Below are positions 25,849-35,003 of a DNA stretch of 64,000 nt, one piece after another. The position numbers were made by a program, and so were the translations under genes. Position 1 is the first letter of the stretch. Every line of letters begins with the position of its first letter. The stretch covers positions 1 to 64,000 of the forward strand of contig CAYVTI010000005.1 of NCBI GenBank assembly GCA_964454545.1, read 5' to 3'. The notes under the pieces were generated by a model, which did no database searches, was not told where the DNA came from, and was given only the letters and a program-made list of their open reading frames with translations. This DNA is from JABCZZ01 sp964454545. GTDB taxonomy: Bacteria > Pseudomonadota > Alphaproteobacteria > Rickettsiales > JABCZZ01.

Positions 25849-26928
25849 TCAATTAGCCGTGACCTCGACGGTAATCACATCGGAATAAGTATCACCGGCT
25901 TCACTGCCGGTGAGGTTTCCGATGGTGAATTCTATGGGAAAGCGGTTGCCGGTTGCGGGTGTTATTCCGGTGCCATTCACTGCTTCGGCGGCAATACCGG
26001 AGGCAAGATCGATTTCAGCGCCGTTCAGCGTGACGGTGTAGTTGACGGTGTCGGGAATGGCGGGCGCACGTTCATGGATCATGCGCTGGCGATTTTCCGA
26101 CTGCATGGTGACGCGGTAGCCGTTATTGCTGCGCACGACCACATCGAAACCGCGCTGCTCACCAGAGACAAGCGTACCGAAATCGATAACCTGCACCGTA
26201 TTGCTGATGTCAAACGGCGCGCCGGATTCCACCAGCGATACATCAACGCTGCTTTCAGCGCGTGTCTGGAACGTGATTGTCCTGCTGTCTTCCAGCGTAT
26301 TAATTCCGAGTATAAGGCCGGAGTAAAGGCTGAGCGTCAGGTTGGGATCACTGTAGGACGTAGCGGATGCGGGTACTATCTGAAGCGGATCGATAGTCCA
26401 GGCGAAGCTGTGGTCAGCGATCTGGTTAAGCCCTGCCAGCACGCCAAAACTGCCGGTGATGGTTTCACCTTGCGTTGCCGTCGGAAGGGCTTTCAGGATG
26501 CTGCTCTTGTTTGCGTTGATATAGGCGTTGTAATTCAGCGTATGGACATCGTGCATAAGCTGCCGCTGGCTGAAATTACCCGATTGTCCGGCGGAAAGGG
26601 TAATGAAATAGTCGCAGGAAGGAGCCGACACCGTACCCTGCACACGGAAATTGATCGTTTGCATGTATTCCGCCGGATCAAATACCGCGTATTGCCCGCT
26701 GCCTCCCTGGAAAGTAACAACGGAAGGCACATTGGCAAGGCTCAAGGCTACGCATGCGGCCATGGCTATATGGGGAAGGAAGAGAGAGAAGAAAAACGTT
26801 GGGACATAGAACGATATGTCATTGCGAGGAGCGAAGCGACGTGGCAATCCAGACTTTTCTCTGATAGTAATAACTGGATTGCTTCGGCTGCGCCTCGCAA
26901 TGACGATGTTAGAGAGATTCTTGCTCAT
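25849..26928 (-). CDS. Spore coat U domain protein (Csu-type pilin/tip adhesin) with in-frame palindromic insert
   Basis: A 359-residue secreted protein with two SCPU domains (about residues 50-190 and 200-359); the second begins TITFQTRAESSVDVSLVESG and ends SDVITVEVTAN, typical of CsuE-like tip subunits. I start it at an ATG (26928) that overlaps the usher stop codon (ATGA). The signal peptide core TFFFSLFLPHIAMAA begins only near residue 43, because a palindromic repeat (26818-26904) encodes residues of about 9-37. Without the insert, the N-terminus would be an ordinary signal peptide. The upstream usher is truncated, so the encoded subunit is probably not assembled. Confidence 0.82.
   Translation of the reverse strand: MSKNLSNIVIARRSRSNPVITIREKSGLPRRFAPRNDISFYVPTFFFSLFLPHIAMAACVALSLANVPSVVTFQGGSGQYAVFDPAEYMQTINFRVQGTVSAPSCDYFITLSAGQSGNFSQRQLMHDVHTLNYNAYINANKSSILKALPTATQGETITGSFGVLAGLNQIADHSFAWTIDPLQIVPASATSYSDPNLTLSLYSGLILGINTLEDSRTITFQTRAESSVDVSLVESGAPFDISNTVQVIDFGTLVSGEQRGFDVVVRSNNGYRVTMQSENRQRMIHERAPAIPDTVNYTVTLNGAEIDLASGIAAEAVNGTGITPATGNRFPIEFTIGNLTGSEAGDTYSDVITVEVTAN
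26818..26904. repeat. Palindromic repetitive element inserted in a coding sequence
   Basis: GTCATTGCGAGG (26818-26829) and CCTCGCAATGAC (26893-26904) match perfectly, with an inner pair CAATCCAG / CTGGATTG. It is the same family as 16877-16979. The element is 87 bp, a multiple of three, and open in the host frame, encoding about 29 residues of the pilin N-terminus, rich in Arg. Confidence 0.9.
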
Positions 26929-29048
26929 GGCGTCATTCCTTCTTGTGCATGCCACATGCCCGAAGATACCTGACCATTGTCGGGCATGATGCCAAGCGTC
27001 AACGTTCCGGCCTGGGTCGGGCCAGACGAACCTTGCGGTATGGTGAGATTCAGCGTTACACCGGGGAAACTGTAGAGTTCGGCGATATAATTTCCGGGGC
27101 GCAGTTTTTCGATGCGGAAACGTCCCTGTCGGTTGGTGAAGAAAGTGACGGCATCAACAAGGCCATTACCCGAAGCGGAGCGGATGTTGCCTGCTTGCAG
27201 CGCAACAGGGCTGCCGTCCTGGTAGGTAAGCGTGCCGTCGAGCAGCACATTGGCGTCGCCGCCGATCTTGATGAATGTGCCGCTGCGGTAGCCGGGATGC
27301 AATGTGTAATTGGTTTCGCCGGGATCAAATCCGGTCGGCAGGCTGTTCGCGTCCACGCGCACGGTGCGGTACATATAGGGCGTCAGCTCCGGCAGCACGG
27401 CGGGGCCTAACATATCGGTTCTGGCTTCATAGTGAAGCGTGTGGTCATCGCTGTTCAGCGGGTTGACGCCGATTGGATATTGCTCGATGGCCGGGTCAGG
27501 CGCGATCATGGCGAAGCTGCCGGAGATGGGGCGCGACATCGACCAGTGTCCGTCACTCATCGCCAGTGCGGTGCCGAAACGCATCTCGCTGCGCTCCTGG
27601 TTTGCACCTTGCGTACCATTGCCGTCGAAAGAAGTGACCAGATCATGATTGGCGGTAATATCGCCGCGATTGCCGTAATAGGTGATGCTGCCGTTGCCTT
27701 CACTTCTGTCTCCGGTCTGCGTCACGCCCGCTGAAGCGGCGATGCTGTCGGTGCGCTCGGCCTGCGCGTAGTTCCAGTCGGCGCGAGTGGTATGGGTAGT
27801 GCTGTCATAACTGCCGCTGACAAAGTGTCGCGAGGATTGCGGCGACCAGGTGAAACTGAGAAACACGCCAAAGCTTTCCGTGCTTGCGTGATCCATGCTG
27901 ACTCCCACATGCAGTCCGCCTTGGAGTTGCCTATCGAAGCTAAGGCTGCTCGTCCACACGTTACTTTGTCCGTCACGACCAACCTGATAGCGCCCGCCGA
28001 TACCGAGATTAAGGGTGGGAGAAAGTTGCTGGCTGTAACGCGCTGTCGTGTCATAGGAAAACAGATTGTCCGGCAGCAGCACGCCGAGCGGTGCGAAGTC
28101 CCTGTCCTGATAGATGGTCAGCAAAGTGAAATTGCGCGCCCCCTTGAATGTGCCGTCTGCGTTCATTTGTGCCGGATCGATATACTGATACTGCCCCTGG
28201 AGTGCGAAACCGTTATCGCCGCTTTTCATCCTGCTTTCCGAGAGGTCAGCGCGTAATATGCCCCATTTGCCGCCGATTGTTGCATCCATGCCGCCCATCT
28301 GCTGATCGCTGTCGGCCTGCAGGTTCGCTCCCACGGTCAGCCAGTCGGTGACACCGTATAAATGAAACGCGGAAAACGCAGGTTGGCTGGTGTCGTAATG
28401 CATCATGCCGTCCGTATTGGTGGAGACGACGCCAAGATTATAGGCATATTTATGCAGGCTGCTTTCAAGCAGGCTGGCATCGCTCACAATATTAAGATTC
28501 TTGACTTCAACACGTCCCGCCGCATCGGTGATGACGAGCCGCACATCGTTACTGCCGTTTACCACCGGGAAATTACGCACATCGAAATTGCCGGAACCAA
28601 GTTGCAATGTCTGCACCTTGCGATCATTGACGTAGATATCCACACGCGAAGGAGCATTGAGAAAGAACGAGGTCTGTCCTGTCGGCTCAGATACTCGGTA
28701 AGGCTGCAAATCGAAATCGCGCGCCACCGTCACGCCCAGCATGGACTGGAAACTCTGGAATCCTTCGATGGGATAAGACAAATCGCCTGCTGCGAGACGT
28801 ACCATGCTATCCGGCAGATCGTACACCAGTCGCGTGTTGCTGCGCTGGAAAGGGTGGTCGGCATCCTCGACGTAATTGCCGGTGCTTTCCAGCACCATGC
28901 CATGAAGGTTGATGGCACTATCGCTGCTCAGGCGCAGTGGCTGCCTGCCATCTCCGCCCGGCAGGCCGCTTTCGACATAATCCTGGCTGCCGAACAGGTT
29001 CATATAGGCTGAGACCGCACTGGGTTTTGTTACGGGTTTAACCGGCTT
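26925..29048 (-). pseudogene. Fimbrial outer-membrane usher, N-terminus missing
   Basis: The open frame encodes an usher pore for Csu-type pili: FQSMLGVTVARDFDLQPYRV, SFFLNAPSRVDIYVNDRKVQ with the plug domain, many beta strands with LxVGANL and GGRYQVG, and a C-terminal region GTLTYQDGSPVALQAGNIR. The 692 residues from the first ATG (29003), plus 15 upstream codons back to a TGA at 29049-29051, lack the roughly 100-150-residue N-terminal chaperone-binding domain of ushers, and no signal peptide is encoded. Upstream reading frames show no usher sequence. The locus also lacks a chaperone gene. The gene is therefore broken by a deletion, and its product should stay in the cytoplasm if made. Confidence 0.85.
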
Positions 29049-29177
29049 TCAGATGACGAGGTGGAAGTCCTGTACAAAAATATGCATGTCAAATCATTCA
29101 AAACCCGTGACGAACAGGAAGTCGCCGGATATTTTGAAGTGCTGGAACGGATATTCACGCATTTTTTGCTGCAGTAA
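29013..29177 (+). pseudogene. C-terminal fragment of an unidentified gene at the usher junction
   Basis: On the plus strand an open stretch encodes about 50 residues, including GFNRLSDDEVEVLYKN and TRDEQEVAGYFEVLERIFTH, then a TAA at 29175. The sequence looks like a real helical protein end (acidic, regular heptad-like spacing, low codon oddity), yet there is no start codon with an N-terminal domain before it. The frame begins exactly where usher homology ends on the other strand. The parent family is not recognised. Confidence 0.5.
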
Positions 29178-29239
29178 ATATTCTTGAGAGGTTGATTTGC
29201 CCATTGGGGCACATCAGTAATTCATCAGTTTTATAGTGT

Positions 29240-30802
29240 CTATGATAAGGTAGCGGGCAAACGCACCGTAAATACTGATCCTTTGCCTTCCGTGCTTTCG
29301 ACCGTGATGCTGCCGCCATGCAGTTCGACGACCATTCTGGCAAGATAAAGCCCAATTCCTGTCCCGGAAATATTTGAAACATTACTGCCGCGTGAATACC
29401 GCTCGAATACTTCGCTGATATCCTGCCGGGGGATGCCGATTCCGTGATCCAGCACGGTAACAACGATATGATCTGAACTGGTTCCGGCATTGACTTCTAT
29501 GGGACCGCCATCCGGCGAGTATTTAATAGCATTGGATAAAAGATTGGCAAACACCTGCCGCAGGAGCTTGGGATCGCCGAACATCCCTAATGCCCGTTCT
29601 CCGATTTTTATTACAATTTGCGTGTCCGGCACTATCTCCCTATGTTCCTGACAGATATCGTTCAGCAATACGGTCAGGTCTATCTCCGTGGGGTGGAAAT
29701 AGAGTTCGGGCTTTCCTTCGAATAACCGGGAAGAATGGATCAGGTTATCGATCAAAACAGTAATCTGCCTTACCGCGCCACGGATCTTCTCCGCACGTTC
29801 AGCCGTTGACTCAATGGGTGCCGGATGATTCATTTTCAGCAATCGCTGGGCATGGCCGTCGATAATGTTGAGTGGCGTGCGGAACTCATGCGAAGCTATG
29901 GATATGAAATTACGTTGCACGGCCATCAGATTCTGTTCATGCTTCAGTTTTTCTTCCAGCATGGATGCCTGTTGAATCAATCCCTGACGGCTGTACGCCA
30001 GCTCGATCATGTTATTACGGAATACCGTAAGGGCGCGCGCCATCTCGCCCACTTCGTCATGCCGTTGCGCCGCATTGATGCTTACATCCATATCATTGCC
30101 GGCCAGGCGGTGCATGTTCCTGACGAGATCGAGTATCGGCTCCGATATGGATCGCCTGATATATAAAACCCCCACTGTCACCATCATCGCTCCAAGCAGC
30201 ATGGCAAGCACCGTAAGGGCGCGCACCTTGCTGTAAGTCTCCGCCGCGCGATCGCTGGCCGCCTGATCCTGCGCCACATTAAGATCCGTAAGCTGTCCGA
30301 GAGTGTCGCTCGCCGCATTATAGGCCGCCTGAGAGGCTGTTTTATACAGAGCGGCGCCTTTCTCCTTGTTATTTTCATGCATCGACTCGATCACCTGGCT
30401 GACAATGTCTCTGTAGCGGTTCCAATCGTTGACAAAACGTTTATAGAGAATGGCCTCTTTGTCATCATGGTAAATATGCTCGTAACCCTGTTGCGCTTTG
30501 GCTATATTCCGGTCGAGTTCGGCCATTTCCCGCTCGCTCTTTGCGATGTCAGGCACGCTGGAAGCCAGAAGCAGGGTGCCTTCGGCCGCACGGAAATCGG
30601 AAGTGTAGTTGTTGAGATCGCCGAGGAAACGGGTATTAGGCAGCCACCGTTCGCGGAGCTGGCTGGCAACGTCTTCAAAATCATTGAGACACGCAATACT
30701 GAATACGCCAAGAAAGACGAGCAGAAACAGGAGAAGAAAAAACCCCAGAGACAGGCGGAATCTTATAGAGAAATGATGCATGGCGTTTTGCTGGTTAGGC
30801 AC
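29240..30802 (-). CDS. Sensor histidine kinase
   Basis: A 520-residue inner-membrane kinase. It has TM1 at about 17-38, a helical periplasmic sensor domain (about 40-195, four-helix-bundle MCP type), TM2 at about 196-216, HAMP to about 270, a coiled coil, HisKA with His305 in SIASHEFRTPLN, and an ATPase domain (N box LLSNAIKYSPDGG, G1 LDHGIGIP, G2 GTGIGLYLARMVVELHGG). The signal is unknown. It is divergent from the response-regulator gene 97 bp away, its likely partner, and ends beside the pilus-locus scar. Confidence 0.93.
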   Translation of the reverse strand: MPNQQNAMHHFSIRFRLSLGFFLLLFLLVFLGVFSIACLNDFEDVASQLRERWLPNTRFLGDLNNYTSDFRAAEGTLLLASSVPDIAKSEREMAELDRNIAKAQQGYEHIYHDDKEAILYKRFVNDWNRYRDIVSQVIESMHENNKEKGAALYKTASQAAYNAASDTLGQLTDLNVAQDQAASDRAAETYSKVRALTVLAMLLGAMMVTVGVLYIRRSISEPILDLVRNMHRLAGNDMDVSINAAQRHDEVGEMARALTVFRNNMIELAYSRQGLIQQASMLEEKLKHEQNLMAVQRNFISIASHEFRTPLNIIDGHAQRLLKMNHPAPIESTAERAEKIRGAVRQITVLIDNLIHSSRLFEGKPELYFHPTEIDLTVLLNDICQEHREIVPDTQIVIKIGERALGMFGDPKLLRQVFANLLSNAIKYSPDGGPIEVNAGTSSDHIVVTVLDHGIGIPRQDISEVFERYSRGSNVSNISGTGIGLYLARMVVELHGGSITVESTEGKGSVFTVRLPATLS

Positions 30803-30899
30803 AAGGATATTACATTATAATAGTGACTAGGCATAAAGGAAACTGTAATAAATCACTATTTCTGTTGTCTGTGGCGGAGAATGATACTAAAAGAGCATT

Positions 30900-31517
30900 A
30901 TGACTCCATCGCCCAAGAAAATCCTGTGCATCGAAGATAACCGCGAGGCGGCAAACCTTATCAGCGAGGAACTCACCGAACGGGGCTATGAAATCAGTCT
31001 TGCCCGTAACGGGCAGGAAGGCTTCGCTGCAATCCTCAGGAATACGCCCGATCTTGTGTTATGCGATATCACCATGCCGGTCATGTCTGGGTTTCAGCTG
31101 CTGGAGCGGTTAACGGACATGGCGCCCCGCTTTGAAAACGTGCCGTTCATATTTCTTACCGCGCTCAGCGACCGTGATAACGAGATTAAGGGACGGAAAT
31201 TAGGGGCGGATGACTATGTGACCAAACCAATTGATTTTGAAATACTGGATACGATTATTATCGCCCGCCTGGCTCGCGTTGCACGCAATGCGGTTTGGCC
31301 GGAACGGGTGAAATTAAGCGACCGCGAGGTAGAAGCGCTGACCTGGGCGGCGCGTGGAAAAACTTCCGCCGAAATCGCCCAGATCCTCAATCTGAGCAAG
31401 CGTACGGTGGACTTTCATATTGAGAACGCACGCGACAAGCTGGGGGTTTCAAACCGCATCCAGGCCGTCATCAAGGCGGCGAGCGGCCAGCTGATTGATC
31501 CTTATTCTAATGCTTGA
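30900..31517 (+). CDS. Response regulator, receiver plus LuxR-type DNA-binding domain
   Basis: A 205-residue two-domain regulator. The receiver has the acidic pocket EDN (12-14), phosphorylated Asp56 in LVLCDITMP, Thr87 in FLTALS and Lys109 in DDYVTKPID. The LuxR helix-turn-helix covers about 140-200 (LSDREVEALTWAARGKTSAEIAQILNLS, written here as two halves around KTSAEIA). It probably receives phosphate from the divergent histidine kinase. Adjacent target candidates are the RND efflux genes, whose last gene converges with it and overlaps by 11 bp. Confidence 0.92.
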   Translation: MTPSPKKILCIEDNREAANLISEELTERGYEISLARNGQEGFAAILRNTPDLVLCDITMPVMSGFQLLERLTDMAPRFENVPFIFLTALSDRDNEIKGRKLGADDYVTKPIDFEILDTIIIARLARVARNAVWPERVKLSDREVEALTWAARGKTSAEIAQILNLSKRTVDFHIENARDKLGVSNRIQAVIKAASGQLIDPYSNA

Positions 31518-31740
31518 GGCGGATATCCGCGCCGTTGATGTTCACCGTTTTCTTTGCTGCGCCGTCTATGACAGCCGGGTTGGCGCCGCGTTGATTCGCG
31601 CTTCCAGATTTGCCCTGGTTTACAGCATGCGTTGGGCTTGGAGATGGTTTTTCCTCAGTTGCAGGAGGAACGGATTGCTGTGCAAAGCCAGCATGTGCGC
31701 TGAGTAAAATAAATATAAGCATGCATAGCAGTTTTTTCAT
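31507..31740 (-). CDS. Small secreted protein of the RND efflux operon
   Basis: A 77-residue protein with a clear signal peptide (MKKLLCMLIFILLSAHAGFA, cleavage before QQS). The mature part is low in complexity: Pro/Ser-rich, then KKTVNINGADIRLKH at the end. It overlaps the RND pump stop (ATGA), so it is co-translated with the pump. Small periplasmic metal-binding proteins occur in heavy-metal RND operons (the CusF role), but this one lacks the CusF Met/His pattern. Function unknown. Confidence 0.7.
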   Translation of the reverse strand: MKKLLCMLIFILLSAHAGFAQQSVPPATEEKPSPSPTHAVNQGKSGSANQRGANPAVIDGAAKKTVNINGADIRLKH

Positions 31741-34700
31741 GACGGGCCGCCTTTCTGATCCATCCGCTTTTCCTGCGTAGCGTTATCGTCCTGCCCCAGG
31801 AATACTAGCTGGAGCGCCGGAACCACCACAAGCAGCATCACCGGCCCAATCAGCATGCCGCCAACAACCACGGCAGCCAGAGGGCGTTGCACCTGGCTGC
31901 CAATGCCGGTTGAAAGCGCCGCAGGCAGCAGGCCTATACAGGCGGATAAGGCTGTCATTAACATCGGGCGCATCCGCTGTTCTGCGGCATAAAGCATGGC
32001 CTTATAGGGACTCATGTGATTGTGATGCACCGTCTGATTGTAGTATGTGACAAGCAGGATGCCATTCATGACCGATACGCCGAAAAGTGAAATGAATCCA
32101 ACCATAGCCGATATGCTGAAATCGAGACCTGAAACATAGAGCGCCAGTATTCCTCCCGCAACGGCAAACGGCATTCCTGCTAATACCAGCAGACAGTCGC
32201 GCAGCGAATTAAACAGGCAATAAAGCAGCCCGATAATGAGCAGCAGGCTAATAGGCACGATAATCTCAAGCCGTTCTTTGGCAAGCTGGAGATCTTCAAA
32301 TTCGCCCGCCCAGACTATCCGGTAGCCGGGCGGGAGCGGTATGCTCTTGGCGATACGCGCCTGCGCATCCGCCACCGCGCTTCCGAGATCGCGGCCACGC
32401 ACGCTGAATTTGACGGGAATATAGCGCGCCCCGCTTTCGTGATAAATCCAGGCCGCACCGGTATCCAAGGTAATCGTGGCAAGCTCACTCAAAGGGATAT
32501 AAGCATCGGCGCCGCTGCTTGTCGTATAGCCAACCTTGATGTTGCGAATTTTTTCGATGCTGTCACGGTATTCCTGCGCATAACGGACAACCAGGCTGAA
32601 CTGGCGATCGCCCTCCAGTACATTGGTTGCCGTCGTACCCCCCATAGCCGCCTGGATCACCGTGTTCACGTCGCCTGTATTCAGGCCATAGCGCGCTGCT
32701 TTAGCGCGATCCACCTTGATATTCAGGTTAGGCTGCCCAAGTACCGGAAAGATTCCTAAGTCGGCAATGCCTTTGACCTGACTCATCTGATCCCTGACTT
32801 GCGCAGCCAGTTTCTCAAGCATTGCCAGATTCGGCCCTAGAATCTTGACTGAGTTGGCTCCCTTGACTCCCGAAATCGCCTCTTCGATATTATCCTGAAT
32901 ATATTGAGAGAAATTGAAGACGACTCCGGGCAGCTCGTTCCGGAACTCGGCCTGGATCCGGGCTGTCAGTTTATCCTTGGTCATCCCTTTTGGCCATTCG
33001 CCGGGTGGCTTTAGGGGTACAAAGAGCTCGACGTTGGAGAACGGCGAGGCATCCGTCCCGTTATCGGGACGGCCATGCTGGGAAGTGACCGTAATGACTT
33101 CCGGATGTTTCAGCAGTATCAGGCGCATTTTCCTCGTAGCCGCCTCACCATCCTGCAGAGAAAGCGTAGGAGGCATCGATGCGCGAATCCAGTAATTATT
33201 TTCTTCAAGTGCAGGGAGAAACTCGCTGCCTAATTGCGTGGCAAGCAATCCGGTAAAGAACAGAAATAACAATCCTCCCACAACTACCTGCCTGCGCTGA
33301 TCAAGCGCCCAGCGCAAAACCGGCGTATAGATGGATCGCAATATCCGTACTACAATGGTCTCCGTTTCACGGACATGTTCGGGAAGCAGGAATGAGGCTA
33401 AAACCGGCGTGACAGTGAAGGTCGCAAGTAACGCGCCGACCAGCGCATAACCGTAGGTCCTCGCCATCGGGCCGAATATCTGGCCTTCGACCCCCTGCAT
33501 GGTAAAAAGCGGAACAAACGCCGCAACCGTTATGGCCGTGGAGAAAAATATCGCCTTATCCACCTGCATGGCGCTGATAAGGATGAGGCGCAATCTGTCC
33601 GTCCATACGGAACCTTGCTGTTTGTGCAGTGAATCCGTCGGATCGGTTCCCCATTCTCCGTGGGCAAGTGCTTCCAGACGCACAGCGCGGACTTCTTCCT
33701 TCGCCTCAAATTTACGGAATATATTTTCCACAAGTATTACCGCCGAATCGACGATGATGCCGAAATCAACGGCACCGACGGATAACAGGTTGCCGCTTTC
33801 TCCCTGGAGCACCAGCAGTATAATAGCAAAGAACAGCGCAAACGGAATATTCACCCCCACGATGATTGCGCTGCGGAGATCTCCCAGAAAAGTCCACTGG
33901 ATGAGGAACACCAGCAGGCATCCGACAATGAGGTTATGCACAACCGTATGGGTCGTAAGCGCAATGAGATCGCCGCGATCATAAAAAGGCACTATCCTGA
34001 CCCCCGGCGGCAGGCTGCCGTCGCTGTTCATTTTCGTCACTTCGGCCTTGACCTTCGGCAGCATTTTATCCGTCTGTTGCGTGCGGTTCATCACCACAAT
34101 GGCCGCTGCCACGTCGTCGTCGTCATCCTTGCCGAAAATACCAAGCCTGGGCACATACCCCACTTTTACTTTCGCGACATCCTTAACCAGCAGGGGAATA
34201 CCGTTTGATTGGCTAAGGACGATATTTTCAATGTCATCAACCTTGTAACCTTGCGTCAGATCATCACTACCACCATCGTCAATCAGGCCAACGCCCCGGA
34301 TGTTTATCGACTGCTGGCCCATGCGGATCTCGCGTCCCCCGACATTGATATTTGAATTTCCCAGAGCGGTGATGATTTGCGGTACGGTGATGTTGAAAGC
34401 TTCCAGTTTCCGGGGATCTATCTCGACGTTGAATTCCTTGGTGGTGCCGCCCCAGCTGTTGATATTGACGATACCGGGAATGGCCGAGAGCCGCCGCGCT
34501 ACAATCCAATCCTGAACCGTACGGAGATTAGTCAGCCCAAAATGCCTGGGGCCTTCCAGCGTATAGCGGTAAATTTCGCCGCTGCCGCTGTTCTGATTAA
34601 TCTGGGGCACCTGGCCATTCGGCAGGGTGACGTTCTGTTGCAACGCTATATCTGTCTGGGCATAAGCAAAATTATAGTCAATGCCCCACTTAAACACGAC

Positions 34701-34982
34701 ACGGATAAAAGATAAGCCATAGAACGAAGTGGAGCGGATGATTTCAATGCCGGGTATCGTGTAAAGCCCGATTTCCATAGGAATGGTGTAATAACGCTCC
34801 ATTTCTTCTGCAGAAAGTCCCGGCGCCTGGGCAGTGATTTCCAGGATAACCGGCGTAGGGTTCGGATAGGACTCGATATTGAGTTTCTTGAAGGCAAAGA
34901 AGCCTGCACTGGCAAATGCCAGCAGCGCGAAGATAACGATCGCGCGGCGGCTAAGACAGGCTGCAATGACATATTTGAGCAT
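31737..34982 (-). CDS. Heavy-metal-type RND efflux pump (CzcA/CusA family)
   Basis: A 1081-residue trimeric inner-membrane pump driven by protons. It shows twelve-helix RND architecture and two large periplasmic loops. The TM4 motif DFGIIVDSAVILVENIFRKF resembles the HME subgroup's DFGxxVDxxVxxxEN, which provides the proton-relay Asp. The helix-11 region PMLMTALSACIGLLPAALSTG is also typical. HME pumps export divalent or monovalent metal ions, but the substrate cannot be read from the sequence. It follows the adaptor gene by 21 bp on the same strand. Confidence 0.93.
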   Translation of the reverse strand: MLKYVIAACLSRRAIVIFALLAFASAGFFAFKKLNIESYPNPTPVILEITAQAPGLSAEEMERYYTIPMEIGLYTIPGIEIIRSTSFYGLSFIRVVFKWGIDYNFAYAQTDIALQQNVTLPNGQVPQINQNSGSGEIYRYTLEGPRHFGLTNLRTVQDWIVARRLSAIPGIVNINSWGGTTKEFNVEIDPRKLEAFNITVPQIITALGNSNINVGGREIRMGQQSINIRGVGLIDDGGSDDLTQGYKVDDIENIVLSQSNGIPLLVKDVAKVKVGYVPRLGIFGKDDDDDVAAAIVVMNRTQQTDKMLPKVKAEVTKMNSDGSLPPGVRIVPFYDRGDLIALTTHTVVHNLIVGCLLVFLIQWTFLGDLRSAIIVGVNIPFALFFAIILLVLQGESGNLLSVGAVDFGIIVDSAVILVENIFRKFEAKEEVRAVRLEALAHGEWGTDPTDSLHKQQGSVWTDRLRLILISAMQVDKAIFFSTAITVAAFVPLFTMQGVEGQIFGPMARTYGYALVGALLATFTVTPVLASFLLPEHVRETETIVVRILRSIYTPVLRWALDQRRQVVVGGLLFLFFTGLLATQLGSEFLPALEENNYWIRASMPPTLSLQDGEAATRKMRLILLKHPEVITVTSQHGRPDNGTDASPFSNVELFVPLKPPGEWPKGMTKDKLTARIQAEFRNELPGVVFNFSQYIQDNIEEAISGVKGANSVKILGPNLAMLEKLAAQVRDQMSQVKGIADLGIFPVLGQPNLNIKVDRAKAARYGLNTGDVNTVIQAAMGGTTATNVLEGDRQFSLVVRYAQEYRDSIEKIRNIKVGYTTSSGADAYIPLSELATITLDTGAAWIYHESGARYIPVKFSVRGRDLGSAVADAQARIAKSIPLPPGYRIVWAGEFEDLQLAKERLEIIVPISLLLIIGLLYCLFNSLRDCLLVLAGMPFAVAGGILALYVSGLDFSISAMVGFISLFGVSVMNGILLVTYYNQTVHHNHMSPYKAMLYAAEQRMRPMLMTALSACIGLLPAALSTGIGSQVQRPLAAVVVGGMLIGPVMLLVVVPALQLVFLGQDDNATQEKRMDQKGGPS

Positions 34983-35003
34983 GAGAGGCCTTTATCCAGT
35001 TGT

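Noticed and set aside
29030..29212. Minus-strand frame upstream of the usher as its missing N-terminus by frameshift
   Set aside because: The translation (Ser/Cys-rich, no signal peptide) has no usher features, and the distance to the next gene is too short for the missing domain.
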